Of a DNA stretch of 48,492 bases, positions 1-8,489 are shown in pieces. Position 1 is the first letter of the stretch; every line of letters begins with the position of its first letter. The DNA is from an uncultured Lachnospiraceae bacterium (GTDB taxonomy: Bacteria; Bacillota; Clostridia; Lachnospirales; Lachnospiraceae): NCBI GenBank assembly GCA_946403075.1, contig CAMIYN010000008.1, forward strand, positions 1-48,492, in the 5' to 3' direction. The translations under genes and the position numbers were made by a program. Under the pieces are notes generated by a model. The model saw only the letters and a program-made list of their open reading frames with translations, made no database searches and was not told where the DNA came from.

Positions 1-53
1 AGTATAAAAATTAACATAAAGTGTAATAGAGTAAAATGAATAGTTAACAAACA

Positions 54-82
54 TTGAAAAATATATATTTTTTTTGTATAAT
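54..82 (+). promoter_or_regulatory. Sigma-A-type promoter for the small peptide/protease genes
   Basis: TTGAAA at 54-59 and a perfect TATAAT at 77-82 are separated by 17 bases. Transcription would start near 89, just before the G-rich Shine-Dalgarno tract (94-101) of the 44-residue peptide. Both boxes and the spacing are seen directly; activity is inferred. Confidence 0.75.
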
Positions 83-104
83 TAATAAAATTTAGGGGGG
101 GCTT

Positions 105-239
105 ATGGATAATTTTATATTTTGGTTCTTTTTTGCTATTATTGTTTTGGTCTGTATAGTCGTAGCAATAGTAGCATCAAATATTGCTTATTTTGTATCG
201 CAACAATCTATGGGAAAAGATGCAGATGAAGAAGAATAA
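105..239 (+). CDS. Small single-pass membrane peptide (44 aa), unknown function
   Basis: I do not recognise this peptide. It starts with ATG four bases after a very G-rich Shine-Dalgarno tract (AGGGGGGG, 94-101). It has a hydrophobic segment at about residues 4-30 and a short charged tail ending in acidic residues (DADEEE). It is the first gene after a good promoter, and its last 14 bases overlap the chosen start of the secreted subtilase, so the two are probably translationally coupled. It could be a regulator or partner of the protease or simply an orphan small membrane protein. Gene reality is supported by the ribosome site, the promoter and the amphipathic composition. Function is not supported by anything visible. 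Confidence 0.6.
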   Translation: MDNFIFWFFFAIIVLVCIVVAIVASNIAYFVSQQSMGKDADEEE

Positions 240-1416
240 AAAAATAGTTTTACTATTTGTTTTATTTTTTTGTTTTCTATCTGCTTTTAGTTATAATACT
301 GATCCATTATATCAATATCAATGGGGTTTAAAAAATAGAGGAAATGGACATTTAGATAAGTCAGTTATTCGTGAAAATTATGAAATAATGTATTTTAATT
401 ATGATAATGCCTTATCTGCCTTTCCAGTTTTTAATTATGATAACTTCGCCGATGATTTGATGTATATACAAGCAATTCAAAATTCAGATATTGGATTTGA
501 AGAAGCATATAGTCTATATGAAAATATTAAAAATAAAAAAGAGATAATAGTTGCAGTTATTGATAGTGGAATAGATATTACACATCCAGAGCTTAGTGAA
601 AGTATTTGGACTAATCCATATGAAATACCAGGAAATGGTATAGATGATGATAATAATGGCTATATTGATGATATATGTGGATATAATTTTTGCGATAATA
701 ATAATTCAATTTATTCAAACCCAGTAGATGATATACATGGAACTCATGCCGCTGGTATAATAATTTCATCACATAACAACATAGGAGTAAAGGGAATAGC
801 ATATTCAAAAGAGCATTCAGTTAAGATAATGCCACTTAAAGTTTTGGGTTCTACTGAATATGGCTCGACAAGAGCTCTTTGTGAAGCAATTGAATATGCT
901 TATAAAAATGGAGCAAGTATATGTAATATAAGTCTTGGGCTATTAACAAATGAAGAAAGATTAAATAGACTTATAAAAAATTATTCAAATATGCTATTTG
1001 TTGCAGCAGCAGGAAATGGATATAATTTTCAAGGATATAATATTGATGGCTTGCCACTATATCCTGCATCATATAATTATGATAATGTAATCGCTGTATC
1101 AAATTTATCAATTGATGGAAGTAGATATGAGTCTGGGAATTTTGGAAATTCTGTTGACATATATGCACCGGGAACTTTTATTTTAAGCACAATTCCTAAT
1201 AACTCATATGGTTTTTTATCAGGAACGAGTATGTCTGCTCCTTTTGTATCAGGAGTGGCTGCTATGCTTATGAGTGCATATCCTAAATACGATGCCTATG
1301 CGATAAAAAAAATAATTACATCATCTGCTACAATTGATGGTAAGTTATTGGGAGAATGTGCATCAAATGGGAGACTAAATGCATTTAATGCAATGCTACT
1401 TGCTTCTCAATATTAG
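226..1416 (+). CDS. Secreted subtilisin-like serine protease (peptidase S8), 396 aa
   Basis: This is a subtilase with the complete catalytic triad: Asp113 in AVIDSGIDITHPEL, His171 in HGTHAAG and Ser335 in SGTSMSAP, plus the oxyanion Asn in AAAGNG. The N-terminus (MKKNKK then a long hydrophobic run ending near SAFS) is a signal peptide, so it acts outside the membrane or at the wall. The reading frame is open back to 184, but ATG 226 (or ATG 220) gives a normal signal peptide and overlaps the preceding peptide gene. There is no obvious large propeptide, only about 80 residues between the signal and the catalytic Asp region. The AGGAGG for the next gene overlaps its stop codon. It probably processes surface or extracellular proteins; the substrate is unknown. 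Confidence 0.9.
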   Translation: MKKNKKIVLLFVLFFCFLSAFSYNTDPLYQYQWGLKNRGNGHLDKSVIRENYEIMYFNYDNALSAFPVFNYDNFADDLMYIQAIQNSDIGFEEAYSLYENIKNKKEIIVAVIDSGIDITHPELSESIWTNPYEIPGNGIDDDNNGYIDDICGYNFCDNNNSIYSNPVDDIHGTHAAGIIISSHNNIGVKGIAYSKEHSVKIMPLKVLGSTEYGSTRALCEAIEYAYKNGASICNISLGLLTNEERLNRLIKNYSNMLFVAAAGNGYNFQGYNIDGLPLYPASYNYDNVIAVSNLSIDGSRYESGNFGNSVDIYAPGTFILSTIPNNSYGFLSGTSMSAPFVSGVAAMLMSAYPKYDAYAIKKIITSSATIDGKLLGECASNGRLNAFNAMLLASQY

Positions 1417-1426
1417 GAGGGTTTTA

Positions 1427-2911
1427 ATGTTAAAAAGATTTTTTTGTTTTTTAATGTTTTTAGTATTAGTGTTTTATACAAATAGTTTTGTATATGCAGC
1501 AGGAATTAATGATCCAACTATCCCTGCTCCAACTAATGTGAAGTTAGATTCTTCTGGAACGGTTGAGTGGGATGCAGATGATAATTTTAGTTATAAAAGT
1601 TTTCAAATAGCATTGTTAAAGAGAGCAGATTTAAATGAAAATGGAACAATAGTTTATGAATATAGAACTTCTGGTGGAACTAAAACAACTGAAGGTGAAG
1701 AGAGAAGTTATAATGCAGTTATTTCAGCAGTTGGATATTATCGAGTAAGAGTTAGAGGTGTTAATTTATCTGGGAATTATTCAAATTGGACTGAGTCAAC
1801 TGTTGATATTCCTGTCACATCAGATGATATTTCTACACTTGCCCTTGACTATGGAACTTCCGTTTCTCCAATGGCAGGTGGACCTGGTGTTTATACAAAT
1901 ATGAATGGAAATTATAGTAATGTTATAGGGCCAACAGGTGCTTATAGTAGCAACATAAATCAAAACACTCAAACCAACACCAACACCAATACAAATACTC
2001 CTAATTATTTTGAAATAACTTCCCCAGGAGCAAATGATGCAGCTATGAGAAGTCAAACTAATGTAATTGGTGGTAATAGCCAAATAGCTAATCCAGCAGG
2101 TGTTAATACAAACCCGATAACAAATGTAGCAGGTGCTAACACAAATCCAATAACAAATGCAGCAGGTGCTAACACAAATCCAATAAGAAATGCAGCAGGT
2201 GCTAACACAAACCCAATAACAAATACAGCAGGTGCTAACACGAACCCAATAACAAATGCAGCAGGTGCTAACACAAATCCAATAACAAATGTAGCAGGTG
2301 CTAACACGAACCCAATAACAAATGTAGCAGGGACTAATACAAACCCCATTACAAATACAGTGAATAATACACAGGGAAGTGTCTATGGTCCGGGATTACC
2401 AAATAACTCAAATAATGTAGGTTCTACTGGAATATATGCAGTGCCAGCACAGACAATAACAGGTTCTAATACACCTACTGCAGGGACTACTGTGAATAAT
2501 GTTAATCAAAGTGGAAACTCATTGGAAATAGGTTGGCATGTAGATGCAGGTGGTAGATTTTTTTATCAAGGAAATGGAGTTTATTTAACAAATACTTGGG
2601 CAGAGATTGGTGGCTCTTTTTATAGATTTGATGAGACTGGACATGCAGTATTAAATTCTTGGTATATAGACCCTACTACAAAAAATAAATACTTATTAGA
2701 TGTTGATGGTAAAATGTTACTTGGGTGGCAAAAAAAAGATGGCAAGTGGTATTATTTAAATCCAAGTAGAGGTTCAAATTATGGGGTTATGTATTTTAAT
2801 TCGGTTTTAACTATAGATGGTAAAATTTATGCATTTAATACAGATGGTTCGATGGTAGAAAATGCATGGTATAATGGATATTATTATGGAAAAGATGGAG
2901 CAAGAGTATAA
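1427..2911 (+). CDS. Secreted FN3 / cell-wall-binding repeat protein (494 aa)
   Basis: This is a surface protein of modular build. It has a signal peptide (about residues 1-25, ending FVYAAG), an FN3-like domain (about 30-115) and a Gly/Asn/Thr-rich linker with eight near-perfect 11-residue repeats of the type AGANTNPITNA (residues 224-311). The C-terminus (about 369-494) has several aromatic-glycine repeats of the choline-binding/CW_binding_1 kind (GWQKKDGKWYYL, FDETGHAVLNSWY). The start is ATG 1427, placed by AGGAGG at 1415-1420, although the frame stays open to 1379. It is probably wall- or teichoic-acid-attached by its C-terminal repeats. It contains no enzymatic domain that I can see, so a binding or adhesion role is an inference. 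The adjacent protease could process it. Confidence 0.85.
   Translation: MLKRFFCFLMFLVLVFYTNSFVYAAGINDPTIPAPTNVKLDSSGTVEWDADDNFSYKSFQIALLKRADLNENGTIVYEYRTSGGTKTTEGEERSYNAVISAVGYYRVRVRGVNLSGNYSNWTESTVDIPVTSDDISTLALDYGTSVSPMAGGPGVYTNMNGNYSNVIGPTGAYSSNINQNTQTNTNTNTNTPNYFEITSPGANDAAMRSQTNVIGGNSQIANPAGVNTNPITNVAGANTNPITNAAGANTNPIRNAAGANTNPITNTAGANTNPITNAAGANTNPITNVAGANTNPITNVAGTNTNPITNTVNNTQGSVYGPGLPNNSNNVGSTGIYAVPAQTITGSNTPTAGTTVNNVNQSGNSLEIGWHVDAGGRFFYQGNGVYLTNTWAEIGGSFYRFDETGHAVLNSWYIDPTTKNKYLLDVDGKMLLGWQKKDGKWYYLNPSRGSNYGVMYFNSVLTIDGKIYAFNTDGSMVENAWYNGYYYGKDGARV
2096..2359 (+). repeat. Eight tandem 33-bp coding repeats
   Basis: Eight in-frame 33-bp units encode the 11-residue motif AGANTNPITN(A/V/T). 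The third to seventh units are almost identical at DNA level, with only silent or conservative changes. The first and last are more diverged (AGVNTNPITNV, AGTNTNPITNT). This indicates growth by slippage or unequal recombination, so copy number probably varies between strains. The array sits in the linker of the surface protein between the FN3 domain and the wall-binding repeats. Confidence 0.95.
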
Positions 2912-3734
2912 GGAAAATAATAAAAAAAATATAAATTTAGATTTTAAAATTTTAAGATTTGTTTTTGTATTATTATTTATAGTTATAATTTTCGTCTTTA
3001 TTAGTTTTAGTAATAGGACACAGGACAGTTTTATATATTCAAAAGATTTAGTTGATCCAAAAGTCGTAATGGAAGAGGTAAAAGAAGGCTCAGTTTATGA
3101 TTTTGTTATCAACTATTTTGATGATAGGACAAATATGAGATTTGAAAATATATTTAATGCTTTTGGAAAAACATTAAATGATTCTTTTGAAAGCACAAAA
3201 GAAAAACAAATAATTAATAATATAATAAATGAGAGAACTTATATTATGTCTTATGATAATATTAAAGTTTACAAATTGGATGGGTTAAATAAAGATGAAA
3301 ATGTCTTAATTATTACTTATGATATTCAATTTAGTTTTTCTCAATCAATTGCTCCATCAATTCTACTTGCTTATACAAAAAAGAAAAATGATAGATATTA
3401 TTTTTTAGATGATTTTGATATAGGTATAAGTAAGTTTATAAATTCTGTCCTTAAACTAAATGATGTCCAAATTTTATATGAGAGTGTAAAAACAAAACTT
3501 GATAAGGCAGTGGTTGGTAGCGAAGAGTTAAAATTAATATATAATTCATATAGACAATATAATCCAAATGATGATGAAGTTATGAAAATGGATTATAGTA
3601 TAGACAAAATAGATATGCTTGATCCAATTATGAATAATAATAAAATAGTTGAGTTTATAGATAGTGAGCAAAACAAAAACAGTGTAGAGATAGCTACAAA
3701 GAGTGAAATAGATACAATATTTAGAACAAGGTGA
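2886..3734 (+). CDS. Membrane-anchored protein of unknown function (~282 aa)
   Basis: I do not recognise a family. After a short charged N-terminus there is one strong transmembrane segment (LRFVFVLLFIVIIFVFISF). A soluble domain of about 230 residues follows, presumably outside the cell, with mixed charged and aromatic composition and no cysteines. Its gene overlaps the end of the FN3 surface-protein gene by 26 bases at the chosen ATG 2886. ATG 2862 and 2895 are also in frame and no start has a strong Shine-Dalgarno, so the exact start is uncertain. The overlap suggests coupled translation with the surface protein. It ends three bases before queA. Possible roles as partner or chaperone of the two upstream secreted proteins are inference only. 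Confidence 0.7.
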   Translation: MEKMEQEYKENNKKNINLDFKILRFVFVLLFIVIIFVFISFSNRTQDSFIYSKDLVDPKVVMEEVKEGSVYDFVINYFDDRTNMRFENIFNAFGKTLNDSFESTKEKQIINNIINERTYIMSYDNIKVYKLDGLNKDENVLIITYDIQFSFSQSIAPSILLAYTKKKNDRYYFLDDFDIGISKFINSVLKLNDVQILYESVKTKLDKAVVGSEELKLIYNSYRQYNPNDDEVMKMDYSIDKIDMLDPIMNNNKIVEFIDSEQNKNSVEIATKSEIDTIFRTR

Positions 3735-3737
3735 TTT

Positions 3738-4778
3738 ATGAATTTGTCAGATTTTTATTATGAATTACCAAAAGAATTAATTGCACAAGACCCAATTGAA
3801 AAAAGAGATAATTCAAAATTACTTGTATTAAAAAAAGAAACTGGTGAAATTTTACATAAACATTTTTTTGACATAGTAGATTTTTTAGATGCTGGGGATG
3901 TTTTGGTTTTAAATGACACAAAAGTTATACCAGCGAGATTAATAGGTAAAATTTGTGATAAGGATTCTCTTTGTGAAATTTTCTTGGTAAAGAGAATAGA
4001 TGAAAATAAGTGGGAATGTCTTGTAAAGCCAGGTAAAAAGTTGAAAGTTGGGACAAAGGTAGTTTTTGGTAATAATAATTTATTTGCTGAGATTATAAAA
4101 ATTTATGAAGATGGAAATAGGCAGGTTTTGTTTAAATATGAAGGAATTTTTGAAGAGATACTTGATTCGTTAGGGGAGACTCCACTACCTCCATATATTT
4201 TACATAAATTGAAAGATAAGGATAGATACCAAACTGTATTCGCGAAAAATTTTGGTTCTGTAGCAGCCCCAACTGCTGGATTACATTTTACAAACGAATT
4301 ATTAGATAAAATAAAAAATAAAAAAATAAATATTTCATATATTACCTTGCATGTTTCGCTTGGTACTTTTAGACCTGTTAAATGTGAAAATATTTTAGAA
4401 CATAAAATGCATAGTGAATTTGCTATAATTAGTAGAGAGAGTGCAGATTTAATTAATACAGCAAAAATTAATAATAAAAAAATTTTTTGTGTAGGTACTA
4501 CAAGCTGCAGAACTATTGAGAGTTTTTCATATTTTGATAATGACAAAAATTTATATCAAATTAAACCAGGTGAAAGAGAAACTGATATATTTATTTATCC
4601 AGGATATAAGTTTAAAATGATGGATGCACTCATTACAAATTTTCATTTGCCAGAGTCAACTCTTATTATGTTGGTATCTGCTTTTGCGGGTAGAGAGAAA
4701 GTATTAAATGCATATAGTGAGGCAATAAAAAATAAATATAGATTTTTTAGTTTTGGTGATGCTTGTCTTATAATATAG
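3738..4778 (+). CDS. queA: S-adenosylmethionine:tRNA ribosyltransferase-isomerase
   Basis: QueA transfers and isomerises the ribosyl part of SAM onto 7-aminomethyl-7-deazaguanine in tRNA, giving epoxyqueuosine (wobble position of GUN-anticodon tRNAs). Family landmarks are all present: [12 protein letters not shown] (6-17), [12 protein letters not shown] (57-68), [12 protein letters not shown] (174-185) and [18 protein letters not shown] (301-318). The length of 346 residues is normal. AGGTG stands seven bases before ATG 3738. The usual partner tgt is not in this window. It begins a run of housekeeping genes (rluF-like, ligA, lgt) on the same strand. Confidence 0.96.
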   Translation: MNLSDFYYELPKELIAQDPIEKRDNSKLLVLKKETGEILHKHFFDIVDFLDAGDVLVLNDTKVIPARLIGKICDKDSLCEIFLVKRIDENKWECLVKPGKKLKVGTKVVFGNNNLFAEIIKIYEDGNRQVLFKYEGIFEEILDSLGETPLPPYILHKLKDKDRYQTVFAKNFGSVAAPTAGLHFTNELLDKIKNKKINISYITLHVSLGTFRPVKCENILEHKMHSEFAIISRESADLINTAKINNKKIFCVGTTSCRTIESFSYFDNDKNLYQIKPGERETDIFIYPGYKFKMMDALITNFHLPESTLIMLVSAFAGREKVLNAYSEAIKNKYRFFSFGDACLII

Positions 4779-4786
4779 GAGTTTAG

Positions 4787-5485
4787 ATGTATAGATTAAA
4801 TAAAAAATTAGTAATGTCAGGGTTTTGTTCGAGAAGGAAAGCTGATGAATATATAGAAAGTGGTAGAGTTTTAGTTAATGGAAAGATTGCTGTTTTAGGA
4901 CAAATGGTAAAAGATACTGATGAAATTAGAATTGATGGAAAGTTAGTAGATTTAGATAATGAAAAAATAATACTTGCATACAATAAACCAAAAGGTGTTA
5001 TTTGCACTGAAAGTAAGGTTGAAAAAAATATAAAAATTAGTGATTTAATAAAAGATTTAGGTTTTGAAAAAAGATTATTTACGGTTGGAAGATTAGATAA
5101 AGATACAACAGGACTTATAATACTCACAAATGATGGAGATTTAGCAGAAAAGATTACAAATACAAAAAATAATTATGAAAAAGAATATATTGTAAAAGTA
5201 AATAAAGATATAGATAGCAATTTTATTAGTAATATGTCAAAAGGAGTGTTTTTAAAAGATTTGGGAGTTAGGACAAAAAGTTGTAAAATAATTATAAATC
5301 AAAATAAAAAAAATATTTTTAATATTACTATTACACAGGGCTTAAATAGACAAGTTAGAAGAATGTGTATGGAACTTGGATATAGAGTTTTAGAATTAAA
5401 GAGAGTTAGAATACTCAATTTAAAATTAAATAATTTGAGAGAAGGGGAGTATAGAATAATAACAAAAAAAGAAATTGGATTATGA
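4787..5485 (+). CDS. rluF: RluF/RluB-type 23S rRNA pseudouridine synthase
   Basis: This is an S4-domain pseudouridine synthase of 232 residues. The S4 RNA-binding fold is at about 2-50 (MSGFCSRRKADEYIESGRV). The catalytic motif GRLDKDTTGLIILTNDGDLA is at 101-120 with Asp104 as nucleophile. The RsuA/RluF-family C-terminal motif TQGLNRQVRRMC is at 183-194. The features EKEYIV and GLNRQVRRMCMELGYRV are closer to RluF (23S U2604, in E. coli) than to RluB or RsuA, but the target base cannot be settled by reading. The gene follows queA by eight bases (GGAG before the ATG) and overlaps ligA by four bases (ATGA), implying translational coupling. Confidence 0.88.
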   Translation: MYRLNKKLVMSGFCSRRKADEYIESGRVLVNGKIAVLGQMVKDTDEIRIDGKLVDLDNEKIILAYNKPKGVICTESKVEKNIKISDLIKDLGFEKRLFTVGRLDKDTTGLIILTNDGDLAEKITNTKNNYEKEYIVKVNKDIDSNFISNMSKGVFLKDLGVRTKSCKIIINQNKKNIFNITITQGLNRQVRRMCMELGYRVLELKRVRILNLKLNNLREGEYRIITKKEIGL

Positions 5486-7434
5486 GTAGAGAAGATAAAA
5501 AAAATAGAATTTTAGAATTAATTGAAATATTAAATAATGCATCAAATGCATATTATAATGAAAATAAGGAAATCATTTCTAATTTTCAGTATGATAAATT
5601 GTATGATGAACTAGTTGATTTGGAAAATGATTTAAATATTCATTATTCTAATTCTCCTACGAATAGAGTAGGATATACAATCAATAAAGAATTAAAAACA
5701 GTATTGCACGAAAAACCAATGCTTTCTCTTGATAAAACAAAAAGTAGAGATGAGTTAGTTGCTTGGCTTAAAGATAAAGAGGGTATACTTTCATATAAAT
5801 TAGATGGGCTCACAATAGTTTTAACTTATGATGAAGGCAAATTAAATTTTGCAGTTACAAGGGGTGATGGAAATAGAGGAGAAGTAGTAACTGATAATGT
5901 AAAAAATTTTAAGAATATTCCACTAACTATTGATTTTAAATCTCATTTAGTTTTGAGAGGGGAAGCAATAATTACATATAGTGATTTTGATATTATAAAT
6001 GAACTTGAAGGGGAAGACAGTAAATATAAAAATCCAAGAAATTTGTGTTCTGGTAGTGTTAGACAACTTGATCCAAATGTTACAAAAAAGAGAAGTGTTA
6101 AGTTTTTTGCATTTTCACTGGTAGAATGTGAAGATAAAAATGTTAATAAGACTTATGAGTCTCAACTAAAATTTTTGAGAGATTTGGGATTTGATACAGT
6201 TTTATACAAAAAAGTAACGAAAAATAATTTGATTGAAGCTATTGATTGGTTTTCAAAAGATATATTAGAAAATGACAATCCATCTGATGGGCTTGTTTTA
6301 ATGTATAATGATATAGAGTATGGGAACTCACTTGGCACTACTTCAAAATTTCCTAAAAATGCAATTGCATTTAAATGGAAAGATGAAGTTTCAAAAACAA
6401 TATTAAGAGATATTGAGTGGTCTGCAAGTAGGACAGGGCTTATAAACCCTGTTGCTATATTTGATCAAGTTGAGATAGAAGGAACAACTGTCAAGAGAGC
6501 ATCCTTGCACAATTTATCAATAGTTCTGGAATTACAACTTGGAATAGGTGATACAATAGAAGTTTATAAAGCAAATATGATAATTCCACAAGTTTTAAAT
6601 AATTTGACAAAAAGTTCTAATTTAAAAATTATAGAAAAATGTCCTGCTTGTGGAAGTAGTGTAAAAATTCATAATGATAATGGTGTCAAAACAATTCATT
6701 GTGAAAATAGTGAATGTCCTATCAAACATATAAAAAATTTTGAAAATTTTGTTTCAAAAAATTGTATGGATATTGAAGGGATTAGTATATCAACGATTGA
6801 AAAATTTATAAATATGGGTATTATAAAAGAATATGCTGATTTATATAAATTAAATAGATATAAAGATAAAATTATTTCTATGGATGGCTTTGGTGAAAAA
6901 TCATATAATAATTTGATTAATTCAATTGAAGCAAGAAGAGAGGTAGAGTGTTTTAGAGTATTAAATTCATTTGGAATATTGGGTATTGGGACTGCAAATG
7001 CAAAAGTGATTTCTAAATATTTTAATTCAGATATTCACGAAATTAGAACTAAAACAGTAGAAGATTTTGTAAAAATTGATACAATAGGGCCTATTCTTGC
7101 TGATTCAATATATAGTTTTTTTAATGATAAAAATAATAAAAAAGTGGTTGACAATTTATTAAAAGAAATTAAAATAATAAGAGAGACTAAAAGTAGTAAT
7201 ATTTTAGAAAATAAGATTTTTGTCATAACTGGAAATTTATTTGAGTATAAAAATAGGGATGAGTTAGTAAAAGAAATTGAAAAATTTGGAGGGAAGGTAT
7301 CCTCATCAGTTAGTAGCAAAACATCTTATTTGATAAATAATGATTTAGATAGTAAATCTACAAAAAATATGACCGCAAAAAAATTAAATATAGAAATAAT
7401 TAATGAAAAAAAATTTAAGGAGATGATAAAATGA
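5482..7434 (+). CDS. ligA: NAD+-dependent DNA ligase
   Basis: LigA seals nicks in DNA during replication and repair using NAD+. The adenylation motif KLDG is at 106-109 with Lys106 as the AMP-accepting residue. The motifs TRGDGNRGEVVTDNV and NPRNLCSGSVRQLD follow. A four-cysteine zinc site is at C387, C390, C407 and C412. HhH repeats come next, and a C-terminal BRCT domain starts at about 572 (KIFVITGNLFEYKNRDEL). The length of 650 residues is slightly short but all domains are there. It is joined by ATGA overlaps to both the upstream pseudouridine synthase and the downstream lgt gene. Confidence 0.97.
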   Translation: MSREDKKNRILELIEILNNASNAYYNENKEIISNFQYDKLYDELVDLENDLNIHYSNSPTNRVGYTINKELKTVLHEKPMLSLDKTKSRDELVAWLKDKEGILSYKLDGLTIVLTYDEGKLNFAVTRGDGNRGEVVTDNVKNFKNIPLTIDFKSHLVLRGEAIITYSDFDIINELEGEDSKYKNPRNLCSGSVRQLDPNVTKKRSVKFFAFSLVECEDKNVNKTYESQLKFLRDLGFDTVLYKKVTKNNLIEAIDWFSKDILENDNPSDGLVLMYNDIEYGNSLGTTSKFPKNAIAFKWKDEVSKTILRDIEWSASRTGLINPVAIFDQVEIEGTTVKRASLHNLSIVLELQLGIGDTIEVYKANMIIPQVLNNLTKSSNLKIIEKCPACGSSVKIHNDNGVKTIHCENSECPIKHIKNFENFVSKNCMDIEGISISTIEKFINMGIIKEYADLYKLNRYKDKIISMDGFGEKSYNNLINSIEARREVECFRVLNSFGILGIGTANAKVISKYFNSDIHEIRTKTVEDFVKIDTIGPILADSIYSFFNDKNNKKVVDNLLKEIKIIRETKSSNILENKIFVITGNLFEYKNRDELVKEIEKFGGKVSSSVSSKTSYLINNDLDSKSTKNMTAKKLNIEIINEKKFKEMIK

Positions 7435-8468
7435 AATATGACATAGCTTTTCCAAATCTTGGAATTTTTATTGAAAACCTAAGGAATAATATTCAAATAG
7501 GTGGTTTCACTATTGCTTTTTATGGAATAATAATTGCAATAGCAATGATGGTTGGATTTTTCTTGGTTTTGCTACTTGCAAAAAAGTCAGGACAAAATAC
7601 TGATAATTATTATGATTTATTTATTTTGGTTATAATTTTTTCAATAGTTGGTGCAAGGGCATATTATGTTGCTTTTAACTGGGACTATTACCAAATTAGA
7701 CCATCACAGATTTTAAATATTAGAGGTGGTGGACTTGCAGTCTATGGTGGAATTATTGCATCGCTTTTGGTATTGTCAATTTTTTGTCTTGTTAAAAAAT
7801 TGAAATTCTTTCAGGTAGCAGACACTGGTATAATTGGATTAACTATAGGACAAGTAATCGGTAGGTTTGGCAATTTCTTTAATATGGAAGCATTTGGTTC
7901 ATATACAAACAATTTATTTGCTATGAGAATGAGATATGATTTGTTAGATAAAGATTATGTTGATATGGTTATGCTTTCAAATAAAATAGAAGAAGATGGA
8001 TTTACTTATATTCAAGCACATCCTACCTTTTTTTATGAGTCTGCATTAAATTTAATATTATTTATTATTTTAATAATTCTATTTTTAAAACTTAAAAAAT
8101 TTAATGGGCAAGTTTTAGCAACATATTTTATGGGCTATGGTGCTATAAGATGTTTTATAGAACAACTTAGGACAGATAGCTTGATGATCCCAAATACGAA
8201 TTTTAAAGTTTCACAAGTTTTATCAATAGTATTATTTATAATAGGCTTGATTATGTATATTGTAAATTTCATAAGATTAAAAAAGAAAAAAAATAAAACG
8301 AATATTATGAGTGAAGTTGCTGGTAGTGTAGTTAACAAAATTGTAAATAGTACTTCTAATAATACTACTACTGATAACGAAACAGATAATACAAATTTGA
8401 ATAATCAAAATACAAATAATGGAATAGAGATAGAAGATATTACAGATAAGCCAGGTTTTTCAATATAA
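7431..8468 (+). CDS. lgt: Phosphatidylglycerol:prolipoprotein diacylglyceryl transferase
   Basis: Lgt is a polytopic membrane enzyme that attaches diacylglycerol from phosphatidylglycerol to the lipobox cysteine of prolipoproteins. The signature GRFGNFFNMEAFG is at 144-156. The conserved RGGGLAVYGG is at 98-107, and PTFFYESALN and GYGAIRCFIEQLRTD follow. There are about seven hydrophobic segments. The last 55 or so residues are a Asn/Thr-rich, probably disordered, cytoplasmic tail not found in short Lgt proteins. It may supply lipidation for lipoproteins such as the nucleotidase at 27.8 kb. ATG overlaps the ligA stop (ATGA). Confidence 0.96.
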   Translation: MKYDIAFPNLGIFIENLRNNIQIGGFTIAFYGIIIAIAMMVGFFLVLLLAKKSGQNTDNYYDLFILVIIFSIVGARAYYVAFNWDYYQIRPSQILNIRGGGLAVYGGIIASLLVLSIFCLVKKLKFFQVADTGIIGLTIGQVIGRFGNFFNMEAFGSYTNNLFAMRMRYDLLDKDYVDMVMLSNKIEEDGFTYIQAHPTFFYESALNLILFIILIILFLKLKKFNGQVLATYFMGYGAIRCFIEQLRTDSLMIPNTNFKVSQVLSIVLFIIGLIMYIVNFIRLKKKKNKTNIMSEVAGSVVNKIVNSTSNNTTTDNETDNTNLNNQNTNNGIEIEDITDKPGFSI

Positions 8469-8489
8469 AAATTATTTTGGAGAATTTAT

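Noticed and set aside
2053..2349. Minus-strand 98-residue frame with repeated FVIGFVLAPA-like text
   Set aside because: It is the antisense of the 33-bp repeat array in the surface protein gene; the hydrophobic repetition is produced by the repeat itself and there is no ribosome site.
2096..2359. CRISPR-like direct repeats of 33 bp
   Set aside because: There are no unique spacers; the units are contiguous, in frame and coding.
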